The notes below the pieces were generated by a model. That model saw only the letters and a program-made list of their open reading frames with translations. It was not told where the DNA came from and made no database searches. Position numbers and translations under genes: made by a program. 64,000 nt of DNA from Erodium maritimum (lineage: Eukaryota > Streptophyta > Magnoliopsida > Geraniales > Geraniaceae): assembly GCA_963921825.1 (NCBI GenBank), contig OY997589.1:51206546-51270545 (forward strand), given 5' to 3'. Of the stretch, positions 1-11,158 are shown piece after piece. How positions within the stretch are numbered: position 1 is the first letter of the stretch; every line of letters starts with the position of its first letter.

Positions 1-1098
1 CAATTAACAACAAGCCGCCTACGCACAATAAGCCAGTTCCAGTTTCAGTTACAAAGAGCCCTCCCAACACAAAGACCCTCGACAGGAACAAATCCAAGAG
101 CTTCAACGCAACCTATTCATCCCTCGACGCTCCCGGAACCATTGCTGCCGTGAGGCGGGAGCACATGGCCCTTGAGCAGGCTCAGCGCAAGCTCAAGATC
201 TCCCACTACGGCCGCTCCAAATCCGCCAAGTTCGATTCCATCACCAAAGTCTTTCCCATTGTTGATGATCATCCGAAACAAGATAAAAGATGTTCTTTTA
301 TCACCCCCAATTCAGATCCCGTCTACGTTGCTTACCATGATCAAGAATGGGGAGTTCCTGTCCATGACGACAAGTAATTAACCCCTGCCCCGACCCCTCT
401 TTATCTCACTAATTACTCGACTCTAAGTTGCATTATTTGTGTGTACAGTAAGCTCTTCGAATTGCTGGTTCTAAGTGGCGCTCAGGTTGGTTCGGATTGG
501 ACTTCCATCTTGAAGAAGCGCCAACTTTACAGGTACCTACCTACCTGCTTCTTGCTTTTAACTAATACAAATATGTGTTCATCATAAATAATCATTTGGG
601 TTTTGGTTTTGTCTCTCAGGGATGCTTTGTCAGGGTTCGATGCACAAGTTATTGCAAAATGGACTGATAAACAGATGATGTCCATCGCTACTCAATATGG
701 CATTGAAATAAGCCGTGTTCGAGGGGTTGTTGACAACTCTGTTCGTATACTTGAGGTACCAACTTGTCTTACAAGTTACGAATATGCAATGACTTGAGAG
801 TCAAGCATCAAAACAGTTTGTATTGTGCGTGGTGCAGGTCAAGAGAGAATTCGGATCACTGAGCAAATACATGTGGGGGTTTGTTAATGGCAAGCCCATC
901 TGTCCCGAGTACAAATTTGGACACAAGATGGCCGTAAAAACATCCAAATCGGAGGCCATAAGCAAGGACATGGTGAGAAGGGGCTTCAGATTCGTCGGCC
1001 CGACGGTGCTCCACTCCTTCATGCAAGCTGCGGGTCTCACCAACGACCACTTGATCACTTGCTACCGGCACTCGGAGTGCTCCAACTTGATTCATTGA
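1..1098 (+). CDS. DNA-3-methyladenine glycosylase I (plant TAG-like), 3' part
   Basis: Base-excision repair enzyme family that removes 3-methyladenine from alkylated DNA, expected in nucleus or organelles. The reading frame is open from base 1, so the start lies upstream of the window. I read four exons: 1-373, 449-532, 620-755 and 838-1098 (stop TGA 1096-1098), all with GT-AG borders and continuous frame. The domain begins near RCSFIT and runs through AYHDQEWGVP, LSGAQVGSDW, LKKRQLYRDAL, FVGPTVLHSFMQAAGL and NDHLITC. Compared with E. coli Tag (known family), the zinc-snap Cys, His, His and Cys are kept (RC, YHD, NDH, ITC). So are the Tyr and Trp of AYHDQEW and the Trp of GSDW. The position of the E. 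coli pocket Glu38 is Ser here. A basic N-terminal extension of at least 90 residues precedes the domain. The family call is firm; exact activity is inferred. Confidence 0.93.
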
Positions 1099-1775
1099 TA
1101 CATCTAACTAGAGTTTAAGTATATGAATGTGTGAGATTTGTGTGACTTGAATAGCAAGTATGTAATGGTAGAGAATGACAAGTGTGAGTTAGGGATGGTG
1201 GAGGAGACAGAGAGCATGTGGAGAGAGGCAGGGCATGTGACTGTCTATTGCGTTGCATTGCTACTTTTTATTCCATGTGGTGTGACTTTGACATTATCAT
1301 TCAACTCTCCCCTTTAACAGCCTGGACCTCCACAAGGATTAGGATTAAGATTAGGACTAGGATCTGGATTTGTATTATTATGTTATGATTTACATGTTTG
1401 GTTTGAGCTTTTTGTGAATTTGTAATTACTTATATACCAGCAGCTTCTTCTTGTGAATTGTGTTCATTCTTGTATTTCCCAAGTCCTTTTTCCGTTTAAT
1501 AATATGATGAGAAAAACACAAACAAAAAGCACACCAATCAAGATGAAGTTTCCACCATCAAAAATCAAAATGGTCCACAACTCCGATCATTTATAATGTG
1601 CCACCATCAGCTTTTATAAACTAGAAAGAGATTGATGTTCCATGTTGACTTCGGGAAACATACAGGATGCTCGCATCACAACACGGAATGTGAAGACTAG
1701 GCGAAATCTAAAACGTTGTTCAAGAAAATACATATGCAACAGGAAGGAATTTCAACCCGACTAAAACATCACCAC
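1099..1775 (+). other. 3' UTR and spacer after the glycosylase gene
   Basis: No coding region is seen. The first few hundred bases are probably the 3' UTR of the glycosylase gene, with AT-rich near-upstream elements around 1370-1510. A short run at about 1337-1370 repeats GGATTAGGATTAAGATTAGG-like words; it is degenerate and too short to be telomeric. Confidence 0.5.
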
Positions 1776-1968
1776 TTAGAACAGCTCCAGCGGTCATCGA
1801 TATTTCATGGTTTGTGTGTCGTCGCAGTCCCTACCATAACTCGTTGTCACAGTTAACCGTCGCTGGAGCCCTGGTTTGGATACTCGTCACACGCTGTCGT
1901 CTTAGGATCGTGCCACAATGCGACGTGTCGTTGCTGGCCCAACGGCTAATCGGCGGGCCTGTCCCACG

Positions 1969-2021
1969 CCGACACGTGGCACCGGCTAAATTCAAAAATA
2001 CCCTAATATTTCCTATAAATA
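1969..2021 (+). promoter_or_regulatory. G-box plus TATA promoter of element member 1
   Basis: GCCGACACGTGGCACC carries a G-box core CACGTG at 1973-1978. TATAAATA lies at 2014-2021, about 100 bp before the ATG at 2117. The same pairing occurs before the related genes of the other two elements, which supports a real promoter rather than a chance motif. Confidence 0.6.
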
Positions 2022-2116
2022 CACAACCACCCCTACCCAAATTCACACCTCTTTTCTACACATCCTCTTCTGTTCTTCTCTCCTTTTACTCTAATTTTTT
2101 CCATATCGTTTCCCCA

Positions 2117-3122
2117 ATGGCCGGCCTCTCCAACATGGAATTCAACTTAAACGACTTCAACCTCGAGGACTCGGTGCACACGGAAGAAGAGCTTACATGC
2201 CACATTGAATCCTACTCCTCCCTCCTCCACCCGACCCACTCAATGCCCTTACAATTCAACCCGCTCCAACATTCGCAATGGCCACAATCGCAAACCCCAA
2301 ACAAGCAACCTTCCCAATCTGCTCCGGCTAGTCAATTGAAAAAGAAGGGGAAGAAGGTTTCACTACCAACGAGTTTAAGGTCGCGGCTAAAATGGAGCAT
2401 CGAGGAGGAGGAACGGTTGGCGAGGGCGTGGCTCAACAATTCTCTGGATAGCATCACAGGGAAGAACTAGAAGAACGACATGTACTGGAAAAAGGTCGGA
2501 GCTTAGTTCGAGGCGTAGAGGAAAGAACACGAGCCATTCCGTAACTGAAAGAATTTCAAGGACCATTGGCATCCGATTAATAGAAAAGTAACCAACTTCA
2601 ACGCAAAATATTCAGGGCTCGAGGACCATATCGTTAGTGGGAGAAGCGAAGTTGACATCATAGCAGCCGCTGAAGAGGAGTACAAGAAGGAGAATCAAGA
2701 GTTTGCTTGGAAGAATGTTTGGAGGATCGTGAGGGGACAACCAAAGTGGAAGAACCTGAAGACGACGCACTGTGACGTTGACATTGACCTAGACGTTGTA
2801 AGTGAAGCAAGCAAGCGTACAAGGTTGGGCGACAACTGCAGCTACACATCGGGTGACGGGCACGAGCACGAGTTGACATCACTTCCACAGGAGAAGTGTC
2901 TGACTAGCCATAAAAAAATCCAAGGCAAAAGCTAGAGGCAAAGGGAAACAAGTGGAGGCGGACTCGATCGTTGCACCCGAGACAGTGCAGTTCTCTTTAG
3001 GGTTTGAAGACCGTCAAGTTACAATGATTGTGAATCAAGCCCAAATCATGGTGACCAAAAAAAAAGAAGCAAAGACTGAGCTATGGTTGGTTACCCACAA
3101 ATTTATATTTTTTATATATTGA
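2117..3122 (+). pseudogene. Myb/SANT (trihelix-like) NAM-associated protein, 'GST T3-like' family, degenerate
   Basis: The frame starts at ATG 2117 (MAGLSNMEFNLNDFN). It has a Ser/Gln/Pro-rich N-terminal part, a basic stretch KKKGKK, then a SANT/Myb-like helix region (LKWSIEEEERLARAWLNNS, MYWKKVGA, NFKDHWHPINRKVTNFNAKY) and the usual FAWKNVWRIVRGQPKW block. At least four in-frame stops break it: after GKN at 2468-2470, after KKVGA, after FEA and after PFRN. A frame slip at an A-run near 2912 is needed to read the C-terminal part (KAKARGKGKQVEADS) to the stop at 3120-3122. In plants such proteins are widely annotated as glutathione S-transferase T3-like, but they have no GST domain; they are DNA-binding-type proteins. 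This copy is dead. The ORF extends upstream to 1814 only because the promoter region lacks stops. Confidence 0.7.
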
Positions 3123-3437
3123 CGATGACCATGTTAGGGAAGACCGAAATACATTCTGACAATTATATTAGGACAAGTGAGGTGGAATTACCCATGCTCA
3201 CCTTTAACCCTTATATTTTTGTTGTATGCTTCATTTAATCAATAATATCCATGTTTCATTGTTCTAAAAAAGGTATAATATTTACAAAAGAAAGGATATC
3301 TGTAATTAATAAATCTGATATTTTTTTCGAAATTATTTCATTATTACTTTTTCAAACTTTTGAACCATTCGGACACAACAACCAAATATTTTCAAGTGTT
3401 AACTACTCGTTACCTTTCCTAGCTTTATACATTTTTT
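3123..3437. other. AT-rich spacer without a recognised gene
   Basis: Low-complexity AT-rich DNA. A 67-codon open frame at 3251 has no recognisable motif and looks like chance. Confidence 0.4.
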
Positions 3438-3567
3438 CACTTTATTTTACCTAACTAAAAAAATTGTTTACAATATCTTGAGATATATTTTCTTCATTTT
3501 ACTCTACCTAACTAAAAATATCGTTTATAATACCTTGAGATGTTTTTTTCTTTATTTTACCTTACTT
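3438..3567. repeat. Short tandem repeat, about 55-bp unit, 2 to 2.5 copies
   Basis: The block TTTATTTTACCTAACTAAAA...CTTGAGAT recurs at about 3440, 3492 and (partial) 3550, with point differences. The LINE-like element at 3583 inserted into the last partial unit. Confidence 0.6.
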
Positions 3568-3582
3568 AACTATGATCAATTT

Positions 3583-4930
3583 AAAAAAGCGCTCCACAAA
3601 ACCTCTCTGAGGTTTATCTCTTACCCTTTCTAGGGTTACAGTCGTCGTCGCTGTCTCTTCACTGCCATCCACCGCCCCTCTTCCATCTGGTACAGTTTCC
3701 ATCTCCTCGTTTGATCTCCCCCTCCCTTCAACACTATGGTTTTGCCGTTCTCCCGCCGCCACCGTGATGGGTACCCCATTCGGACACCATGGTCGTCGAA
3801 CCACCTCCCTCATGATCGCCTTTTTGAGCCCGGTCATCCGCGCCCCCCCATGCTCGACCACGCCAACCCCATTTTGGTCTTGCATAATCGTGGGTGGTCC
3901 ATGCACGATGTGCACCACGATCCGACGTGGTTCCACCCGTCTCCCTGGCATCGTCCTACACCGGAGTTCGTCCGGTCTTTTGCAGCCAACCACGGCAACC
4001 AACGTCCTCTACCGGACTAGGATCAGGCGCTCCGGCGTCAGGAGCCTCTGTTTCAGGGCCTGGCCCCCGTTCCCCCAACGGAGCGCACCGCGACTCCGGC
4101 CTACCAGTGGGATCCGGTGCATTGCTTCTCCTGGTCCTCGGCTTACCAACCAGGATATGACCAATCGGGGATTGGCCTACAATCGGGTAGGGCTCCCCAC
4201 TACACGGGCTCCGCAAACCCTAGGAGGCTCGCGGCCACCAGGAGCCATGCACACCAGGAGGCTCGGAGTACTACCGTTAGGGTGTTGGTCCCGTCTCCGA
4301 CGATAGCCAAACATCAAGATAAGGACACCTCAAGCCCTAAATCTCACCTAAAGATTGGGGCCAAGTGGAAGAGGCCTGATCCGTGATTGGGTGACCTGAT
4401 GAACTGCACATTGGCTCGACGGGGGATCCTGCGATTCACCACAGCTGTTGGACCAAGACCCAGGGAGATCAAGACGGGTCACAAGCCGGAGTCCAAGATG
4501 CTGCCAACCTCAACTGACCAAGTACAGGAACGGGAAGTTAGCCTGAGGGACTACAATCCCCCGGGGGATGAATGATCCTCCAGAGCGGGGGTGGGAAGGA
4601 TCATCAGGGACCTATACCCACAGACCTGGGACGTCTAAAGTCTCGGGGAATCCGCAACAAAGGCCTTCTCTCTTTTCAGGTTGCTTGATTTAGGACGAAT
4701 AAGACTTTGGTTAGGTAGTTTTTATTCAGTTAGTTATGTATTTTTTGAAACAGTGGATCGAGGAGCTCTTGAGTTTGCATCTGCGAAACAAAGTAGACTA
4801 TTTGTATGGAACCATGTGTGCCCGATGGGCCACGGTCGATCGGGACAAAAGCTGGTGTCTGGGACTGTTAGTTCCCCCATTGTAAGAACGATGATATCGT
4901 AATACTACTTCTTTCCCGTTTCAAAAAAAA
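3583..4930 (+). mobile_element. Short non-LTR retrotransposon (internally deleted LINE) with 15-bp target duplication
   Basis: The element is flanked by a perfect 15-bp direct repeat AACTATGATCAATTT at 3568-3582 and 4931-4945. It ends in an A-run just before the right copy, the signature of target-primed reverse transcription. The 5' part is GC- and Pro/Arg-rich with several overlapping open frames (for example 3736-4020, 3764-4306 and 3894-4160). None shows an endonuclease or reverse transcriptase. It is about 1.35 kb against 5-7 kb for full plant LINEs, so I infer a 5' UTR plus start of ORF1 joined to a LINE 3' UTR. It would need proteins from another LINE to move. Confidence 0.75.
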
Positions 4931-5942
4931 AACTATGATCAATTTCGGTTAAAAAAAGTACCAGAAAAAAGTAGAATGAAAAAGACTATCTTAGGGTATC
5001 GCAACAAAAATACTTTTAATTAGGTGGAGTGAATCTCATGGAATATGAGGGGGCATCTTCAAGACAAAAGAGGAGAGCTCTCAGGAGTGTTTGTTCGAAA
5101 CTACAATTACATATGGTTATACTGTAGGAGTCTAAGTTAGCTACATTACCAGATTATTTCTTGAGTGGTTGTGGGTTTTCTCTTTTTTGGGAGGCTGTTA
5201 TCCTTCCAGCAGTGGGAAGCTCAAGAGGGGTGATCACAATTTAAAATAAAGATTATTTTGTAGTTCAGAACACATTTTTGGATGTTCATGTTATCTATTG
5301 GACTGGGAGATTTTTAGATGCTGACTTGCTTGTTACAATCATCAATGTTTATGCTCCTTGTGATGTGGGTGCCCGAACAACTTTGTGGGTTGATATTGCT
5401 GGAAAAGTTGCAGCATTCAACTGCCCTCTAGTGGCAGCTGGTGACTTTAATGCCATACTAGATCCTTCTGAAAAAGCTGGTGCTAGGTATTCAGCAACCA
5501 GCATGAGAGAATTTCAGAACTTGTTCGACATTGTAGGCATAATGGATCTTTAGTTAGTTGGTGGCAAGTACACTTGGTTTGGCCTTAACTCTAAAGCCTT
5601 AAGACTTGATAGATTCCTGATTTCTCCACATGTCTTGACAATCTGCAAGAACTTGACTCAAGAATGTCTCTCTAGGTGCCTATAAGATCACTACCCAGTA
5701 CTTCTCAGCAACCCTATAATTGACTGGGGTCCTAGGCCCTTCAAGTTTATAAATGTGTAGATCTCTCATCCTAATTTCCTCACAGCCACGAAAAATTGTT
5801 GGGATTCTATTCAAGTATATGGATCTCCTGCACACATTCTTTGGTTCAAACTGAAAGCATTGAACGGTTTTTATAGGCCTTGGAATAAGGAGGTTTTTGG
5901 CTGATTGGATTCTGACATTGAGGTTCTTAAATCTGGTATAAA

Positions 5943-7629
5943 TGTTGGGTCTCGAGGTAGGGTTGGAGATGAACCAACTCGCAGCGGAAAATCAATGAAA
6001 ACCAAGAGACGATTAAACCATGAAACAACTAACAAAGAATAGATTCACAAGAGAAAAATTCAGCACTATTTCTTACCAAAACAAGAACACCGGTTAACGA
6101 ATGATTGGCTTGAGTCTCCAAGACGCCTACGTATCCACATGGGAATCAAAGCCACGTAGTTCTTCTCTTTGAGGACTCAAGAACACAAACATGGAGGTGG
6201 AAACTAGCCAAACCCGAAATGGCCATGGAAGAGGGAGAGAAAATGTGTTTCCTATTCTTGTCTTGTGTTTGTTATGTTGAAAAAAGATGACTTAAACATA
6301 ACAAAACCCATACTTGTCCAACTAAAGGCATGGGACAAGTATGGTGTCAAGTAAGGTGTAAATAGGACAAAGTATGGCAAGACAAGATTGGGTTAGGTGG
6401 TGAATCACCAACACCTTAATCCTTGTCTTGCTTACTTAGTACTAATTAATCAAGACTTGATTAATTAGTTCCATGGGCCTTGGTTGCATGGGCCTTTCAT
6501 GGGCCTCTTGGAACATGGCCCGTGGCCATTTCCAACGAGGTCCCGTGATTCGCTCATCGCCTCCAAGCCTTCCATACCGGAAATGTCCAACATTATCCGA
6601 CGCGATCAATCCCAAGACTCCAAGTCTTGTCTCGATCCGTAAAGTCCTATTCACTTACGGGCACATGACCCAAAACCCAGTTTTGGTCATATCCCGAGAC
6701 AACTCCCTTTTGGCCATTCTCCATATATGTGTCAATGAGTTTCATCCTCCGGTGTGACCCTTAGGTTTATGCATGTCAATAGATCAACGTAAAATCCCAT
6801 TTTACTTGATCCTATTTAAGTGGCAACTAACGAGACTTTAGTATTGCCTGACACTACATAACGAATCGACCCTGTCGATTCTAACCTTTCTGTCGTCCCT
6901 GTCATTATCCTTTTATCTCCGATATCCTGATTGAGATAAGGCATAGAGCCGTCATCCTTATTATTCTCAATCACCGTTCCTTGACATGTGAGATGACTGA
7001 AGATATGATACCCAGTATCATGTGCATGGCCATGCTATTCTTCCAGTCACTCTCGATCAAGTGGCCGAGAACCGATATCTTTCCCATACCTTAGTATGAG
7101 GGATAAATCCCTTAGCCGTCTTTCGTGTCACTCATGTAGCCCGTCCCCAAGCCAATCCTGGCCGTTATGGAAGCCCTGTTACGGACAACGTTAGGCTCAG
7201 GTCAAACTCAGTTGTTGACTACATAGCGATCACAAAGACTCCTTGGTCTAAGGATACATGACAAGCTACAACACTGAATATGTTCATGACTTAATCTATG
7301 GCACATATTCAGGGCGGGTCGTCCAATATCATGTCCCACATGATATCTATGATCAGACTCCGGAATCTCATTCCAATGACTAACAGAACGTAAGCCATAA
7401 AGAGCCATCTTTCATACTAGTCGCTTCTAGTGAAGCTTTGTTGACTAGGGACCCATCGAGTGTGATCTATCTCGATCTATGGTTCTATTCGCATGGTGGG
7501 CATAGATCAGAGCACACATCGATATATTACTCCAACACATAAGTAATATAAAGCCGCTTTAATTTTATTGCTAACGATGATATATACATTTGGACATTTA
7601 GGATTGAACTACGGGCACTAAGACTAACA
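5943..7629 (-). repeat. 3' LTR of Copia A
   Basis: It is 1687 bp with TGTTGGG/CTAACA ends on the plus strand. It contains a 29-bp near-perfect palindrome at 6441-6469 (14-bp arms, one-base centre). Open frames inside it are identical in the other LTR and are not genes. Confidence 0.95.
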
Positions 7630-7640
7630 ATCTCCCACTT
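7630..7640 (-). promoter_or_regulatory. Polypurine tract of Copia A
   Basis: On the minus strand AAGTGGGAGAT directly precedes the 3' LTR, the expected place and composition for plus-strand DNA priming in Copia elements. Confidence 0.75.
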
Positions 7641-7780
7641 GCCCTAGTTCCAATCTAAACTCCAATATGTCCCCATCGACTTTACATGTCTAACATGTTC
7701 AGGCAGTGACACTGCTTTAGTCAACGGGTTGGCTATGTTATCATCTGTTGCAATATCGGTTATCTTCACTTCACCTCAGT

Positions 7781-10700
7781 TCAGTATTTATCTGATGAGG
7801 TGGATACGCCGCAGTACATGTTTGGATTTGTTATGCGATCTAGGCTTTTAGCTTGCGCAATGGCCCTTGTGTTGTCGCAAAATGGATTCACCGGACTGGA
7901 TGGGTTTTTAATTACACCCAGCCCTGCCATGAATTTCCAAATCCACATAGCCTCCTTAGCTGCCTCTGCAGCATCCATGTACTTGGCCTCTGTCGTAGAT
8001 TCGGCAATGGTATCTTGCTTTACGCTTTCCCAGCTAAAGCTCTGCCATTCAGCGTAAACACATATCCTGATTGACTTCTAAAGTCATCTGGATTTGTCTT
8101 GGAAAACTAGCGTCTACTCATCCTTCGACGACTAGTTCAGCATCATCTTTCCCCCGGGTTAGAATGATGTCTACTGGTACAACATAAGGCTTACGAGACG
8201 TCTGGTCTCATACATGTCATGGCATATATGATCGATCCTGCCCCCAGGCGCATAGGATTCTCATCATCCTTTTCAGCTCATCAGGTGTCTTAGGACACTG
8301 AGTCTTGCTGAGATGAATGCCATGACTAGTGGGTAAAAGTCCTTTCTTTGAATCGAGCATTAAGAACCTACTCAATGCCTTGTTCACATAGGTTCCCTGA
8401 CTTAAATCCAAGACCCTCTTGGTGCGATCTCTACATATCTTAATCCTTAAGATATGAGAAGCATCGCCTAAGTCCTTTATTGAAAAACACTTCCTCAACC
8501 AAGCTTTAGTCTCGTGCAAGGTTGGGATGTCATTTTCAATGAGAACCAGAAAGGTAATATTGCTCCCACTAGCCTTCTTATAAACGCAAGATTCATCCTC
8601 GTTCTTGATTAAGCCAAATCCAATTACAGCTTCATCAAAACGAAGGATCCAACTCCGAGAAGTTCGTTTCAATCCATAAATGGATTTCAACAACTTATAA
8701 ATCTTTCCTTTATTCTTCGGATCGTCAAAACCTTTGGGCCGAGACATACAAACGTACTCAGTCAAATTTCCATTTAGGAAAGCGGTTTTGACATCCACTT
8801 GCCATATCTCGTAATTATGATACGCAGTTATGTCAAGAAGAATTTGGATCGATTTTGACCATAACCACTAAGGAGAAGGTTTCCTCATAGTCAATCCATT
8901 GGATCTGCCTATAACCTTTCGCCACCAGTTGAGCTTTGTAGGTCAGAGGGTTGCCGTCCATGTCCATCTTCACCTTGAAGATCCATTTGCATCTATGGTC
9001 CTCACACCATTGATGGGATTAACCGGTTCCCAGACTCGGTTGTCCGACATGGATTGCATTGCCTCCCTCATGGCTCCTAGCCATAACTCGGAGTTGGGCC
9101 CATCCACGACTTCCTGAAAGGTGGCTGGATCATCGTGATCCACCATGACTTCATTGTCACCTCCGGATACCATATCTTGGAGGTGGAAGATTGATCCTTT
9201 CAAATCGCCTTGGACCTTCCGGAATTGTAACAGGAATTGGTTCTTACTCTACGACAATCTCTAGCTTCTTTCTACTGGGTTGCCAATTGGTTTAGACAGA
9301 TCTGTACCATCCTGAATTTCTTCGAGATGCACAGTCCTCCCAATGACGTCTTTGGAAACAAAACTCCTTTTCCATAAAGACCCCACCCCATGCGATGAAC
9401 ACCATGTTCTCACTGGGATTGTAGAAGTGGCATCCCCTTGTTGCTTTGGGATACCACACGAAGGTGCATATCTCAGATCTTGGTTCGAGCTTAGTCGAAA
9501 CCAAATGTTTCACATAAGCCTCGCAACCACAAATCTTTAGGAAGGACAAAGCGGGCATCATCCCATTCCATTTTTAAAATGGTGTCCCTTCCACACCCTT
9601 GTCGAAGCCCGATTCACTATGAATGCGGTCGTCTCTAGAGCATAAACCCTGAAAGAGATTGGGAGATCAGTCCAACTAATCATGGAACGGGCCATTGTCT
9701 AACAATGTCCGATTTCTCCGTTTGGATACACCTTTCAACTATAGTGTCCCAGGAGGAGTCCATTCTAAAAGGATCCCATTCTCTTTTAGATGATCTAATA
9801 ACTCTGTGGTCAAGTATTTTCCACCTCGATCCAATCGAAGTGCCTTAATACCTTTGTCGAGCTGGTTTTCTACTTTAGTCTTAAACTCTTTGAATTTATC
9901 AAAAGCTTCAGACTTATGTCTCACCGAATAGACATTACCATATTTACTGTAATCATCAATAAATGTGGTAAAGTAGCTAAAACCCCTCCTGGCAAGTGAA
10001 CTTATTGGTCTACACACATTCGAGTGTATCAGCCCTAATAATTCACCCGCCCTTTCATCGAGATCGATAAAAGGGAACTTTAGTCATTTTGCCCATCAAA
10101 CAAACCTTGCACCTATCGATCGAATTGAATTCGAATGAACCTGAAAGTCCGCACTTCTGAAGTGCTGATAGGTGCTTCTTGTTTATGCGACCTAAATGAT
10201 AGTGCCTTAACAGAGTTAGGTTTAAATCGTTGGATTTAAAACCTCTTGGTATTAACGGAATATATAGAACTTGAGGCATTGTTACCCATATCTAATATGT
10301 ACAATCCTCCAACCAAGTCAGTACTGGTATAAAACATATCATTGCATAGAACATTGAAAACTCCATTTCCAATATTAACATTATATCCTTCCTTGTCAAA
10401 CACGGATACAGATATAATATTCCTACTAAAAGTAGGTATGCAATATACATTATACAATACTAAGACAAGGCCTCTTGGCAAAGCAAGACTCATGGATCCT
10501 ACAGCAGTTGCCACAACTCTGAGGTCCATTTCGTGCTTTCCAAATCTCTCCTACTTTCAGCCACCATATATTAGTGCATGTGTGAGATTCAGTCATGGTA
10601 TCTAATACCCATGAATCTTTGGAAGTAGAGAGATGTAGCTCTATAGAGTTAATACCGAATGAAGGCACGATCCCACCGCCCTTCCTTAGATCATCCAGGT

Positions 10701-11158
10701 TTCCTGATGAAGGCGCAGTCCTACTGCCCTTCTTCAGATCATCCAGGCTATTTGATGAAGGCGCAGTCCCACTGCCCTTCTTCAGATCAGCCGTGAACTT
10801 CCTGTAATCCCGGTTCCAATGACCAGGCTGTTGGCAGTAGAAGCAGACATTCTCAGGTGTCTCATCTTTCCTGCCAAGTGCGCATGGGCCCAGCCCTTTC
10901 CACTTCCAATTCCCTTGTTGACCATCAGAATATCCTTGGATCCCAGATCCCTGAGATATTCTTCTCAGCAGCTGATGACACTTCATGTAACTCTGATATG
11001 GTCTTAGAGACAGCCTTGTCAAGGACATATTCTTTGCGTTCAGACTTGAGGACTATCCTCAAAATTCTGTACCAGTCCAAATAGTTTGTCCCATTTAGCT
11101 TGACCCTGTCAAGAATGGTTTTTAATGACAAACTATTAATGTTCGCTGAATTTGCCAT
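7781..11158 (-). pseudogene. Copia A gag-pol remnants (gag, protease, integrase, RT, RNase H)
   Basis: The order on the minus strand is Copia-type. The gag start is near 11158 (MANSANINSLSLKTILD). A CCHC knuckle near 10840 reads CFYCQQPGHWNRDY, with the last Cys replaced by Tyr. A protease-like WVLDTMTESH has lost the D-S/T-G core. The pre-integrase zinc region (HLGRINKKHL...CKVCLMGKMTK, about 10090-10200) and integrase core (FIDDYSKYGNVYSVRHKSEAF, about 9880-9980) follow. RT fragments run at 8217-8798 (MDVKTAFLNGNL, SIYGLKRTSRSW), where the YVDD box is replaced. The RNase H end is at 7781-7978 (DAAEAAKEAMWIWKF). Many stops and shifts separate these blocks. It cannot make a working polyprotein; the recent insertion implies help in trans. 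Confidence 0.88.
10655..10797 (-). repeat. 54-bp tandem repeat inside the gag remnant
   Basis: About 2.5 copies of a 54-bp unit encode D-L-K/R-K-G-x-x-T/I-A/V-P-S repeats just after the zinc knuckle on the minus strand. Full-length relatives would normally have one non-repetitive linker here. Confidence 0.7.

Larger units (their letters stand above)
1776..3150 (+). mobile_element. Harbinger-like gene-carrying DNA element, left end only (member 1)
   Basis: A TTA (1776-1778) is followed by GAACAGCTCCAGCGG, which resembles the GAGCA-type inverted ends of the complete family members at 24153-26433 and 59344-61726. Inside is the same layout: a G-box at 1973-1978, a TATA box at 2014-2021, and a Myb/SANT-type gene starting at 2117. 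I could not find a matching right inverted end or a second TTA next to one, so the right border (put at about 3150, just after the gene) is an estimate. The right end has probably been lost. Confidence 0.5.

Noticed and set aside
1337..1370. Telomere-like GGATTAGG words
   Set aside because: Degenerate, about 30 bp, no array.
1814..2116. Upstream start of the SANT-type frame at 1814
   Set aside because: This part contains the G-box and TATA box and encodes no family sequence; the ATG at 2117 gives the family-like N-terminus.
3736..4575. Several overlapping open frames of 60-180 codons
   Set aside because: GC-rich 5' part of a short LINE; overlapping frames have no motif, so no separate genes were called.
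5278..5553. Possible host endonuclease/exonuclease gene
   Set aside because: The frame is the endonuclease part of a LINE ORF2 that continues through RT and zf-RVT after the inserted Copia.
6473..6757. Open frames of 94, 70 and 66 codons repeated exactly at 13214-13529 and 13980-14180
   Set aside because: They lie in the two LTRs of Copia A; identity comes from the LTR pair, not from a conserved gene.
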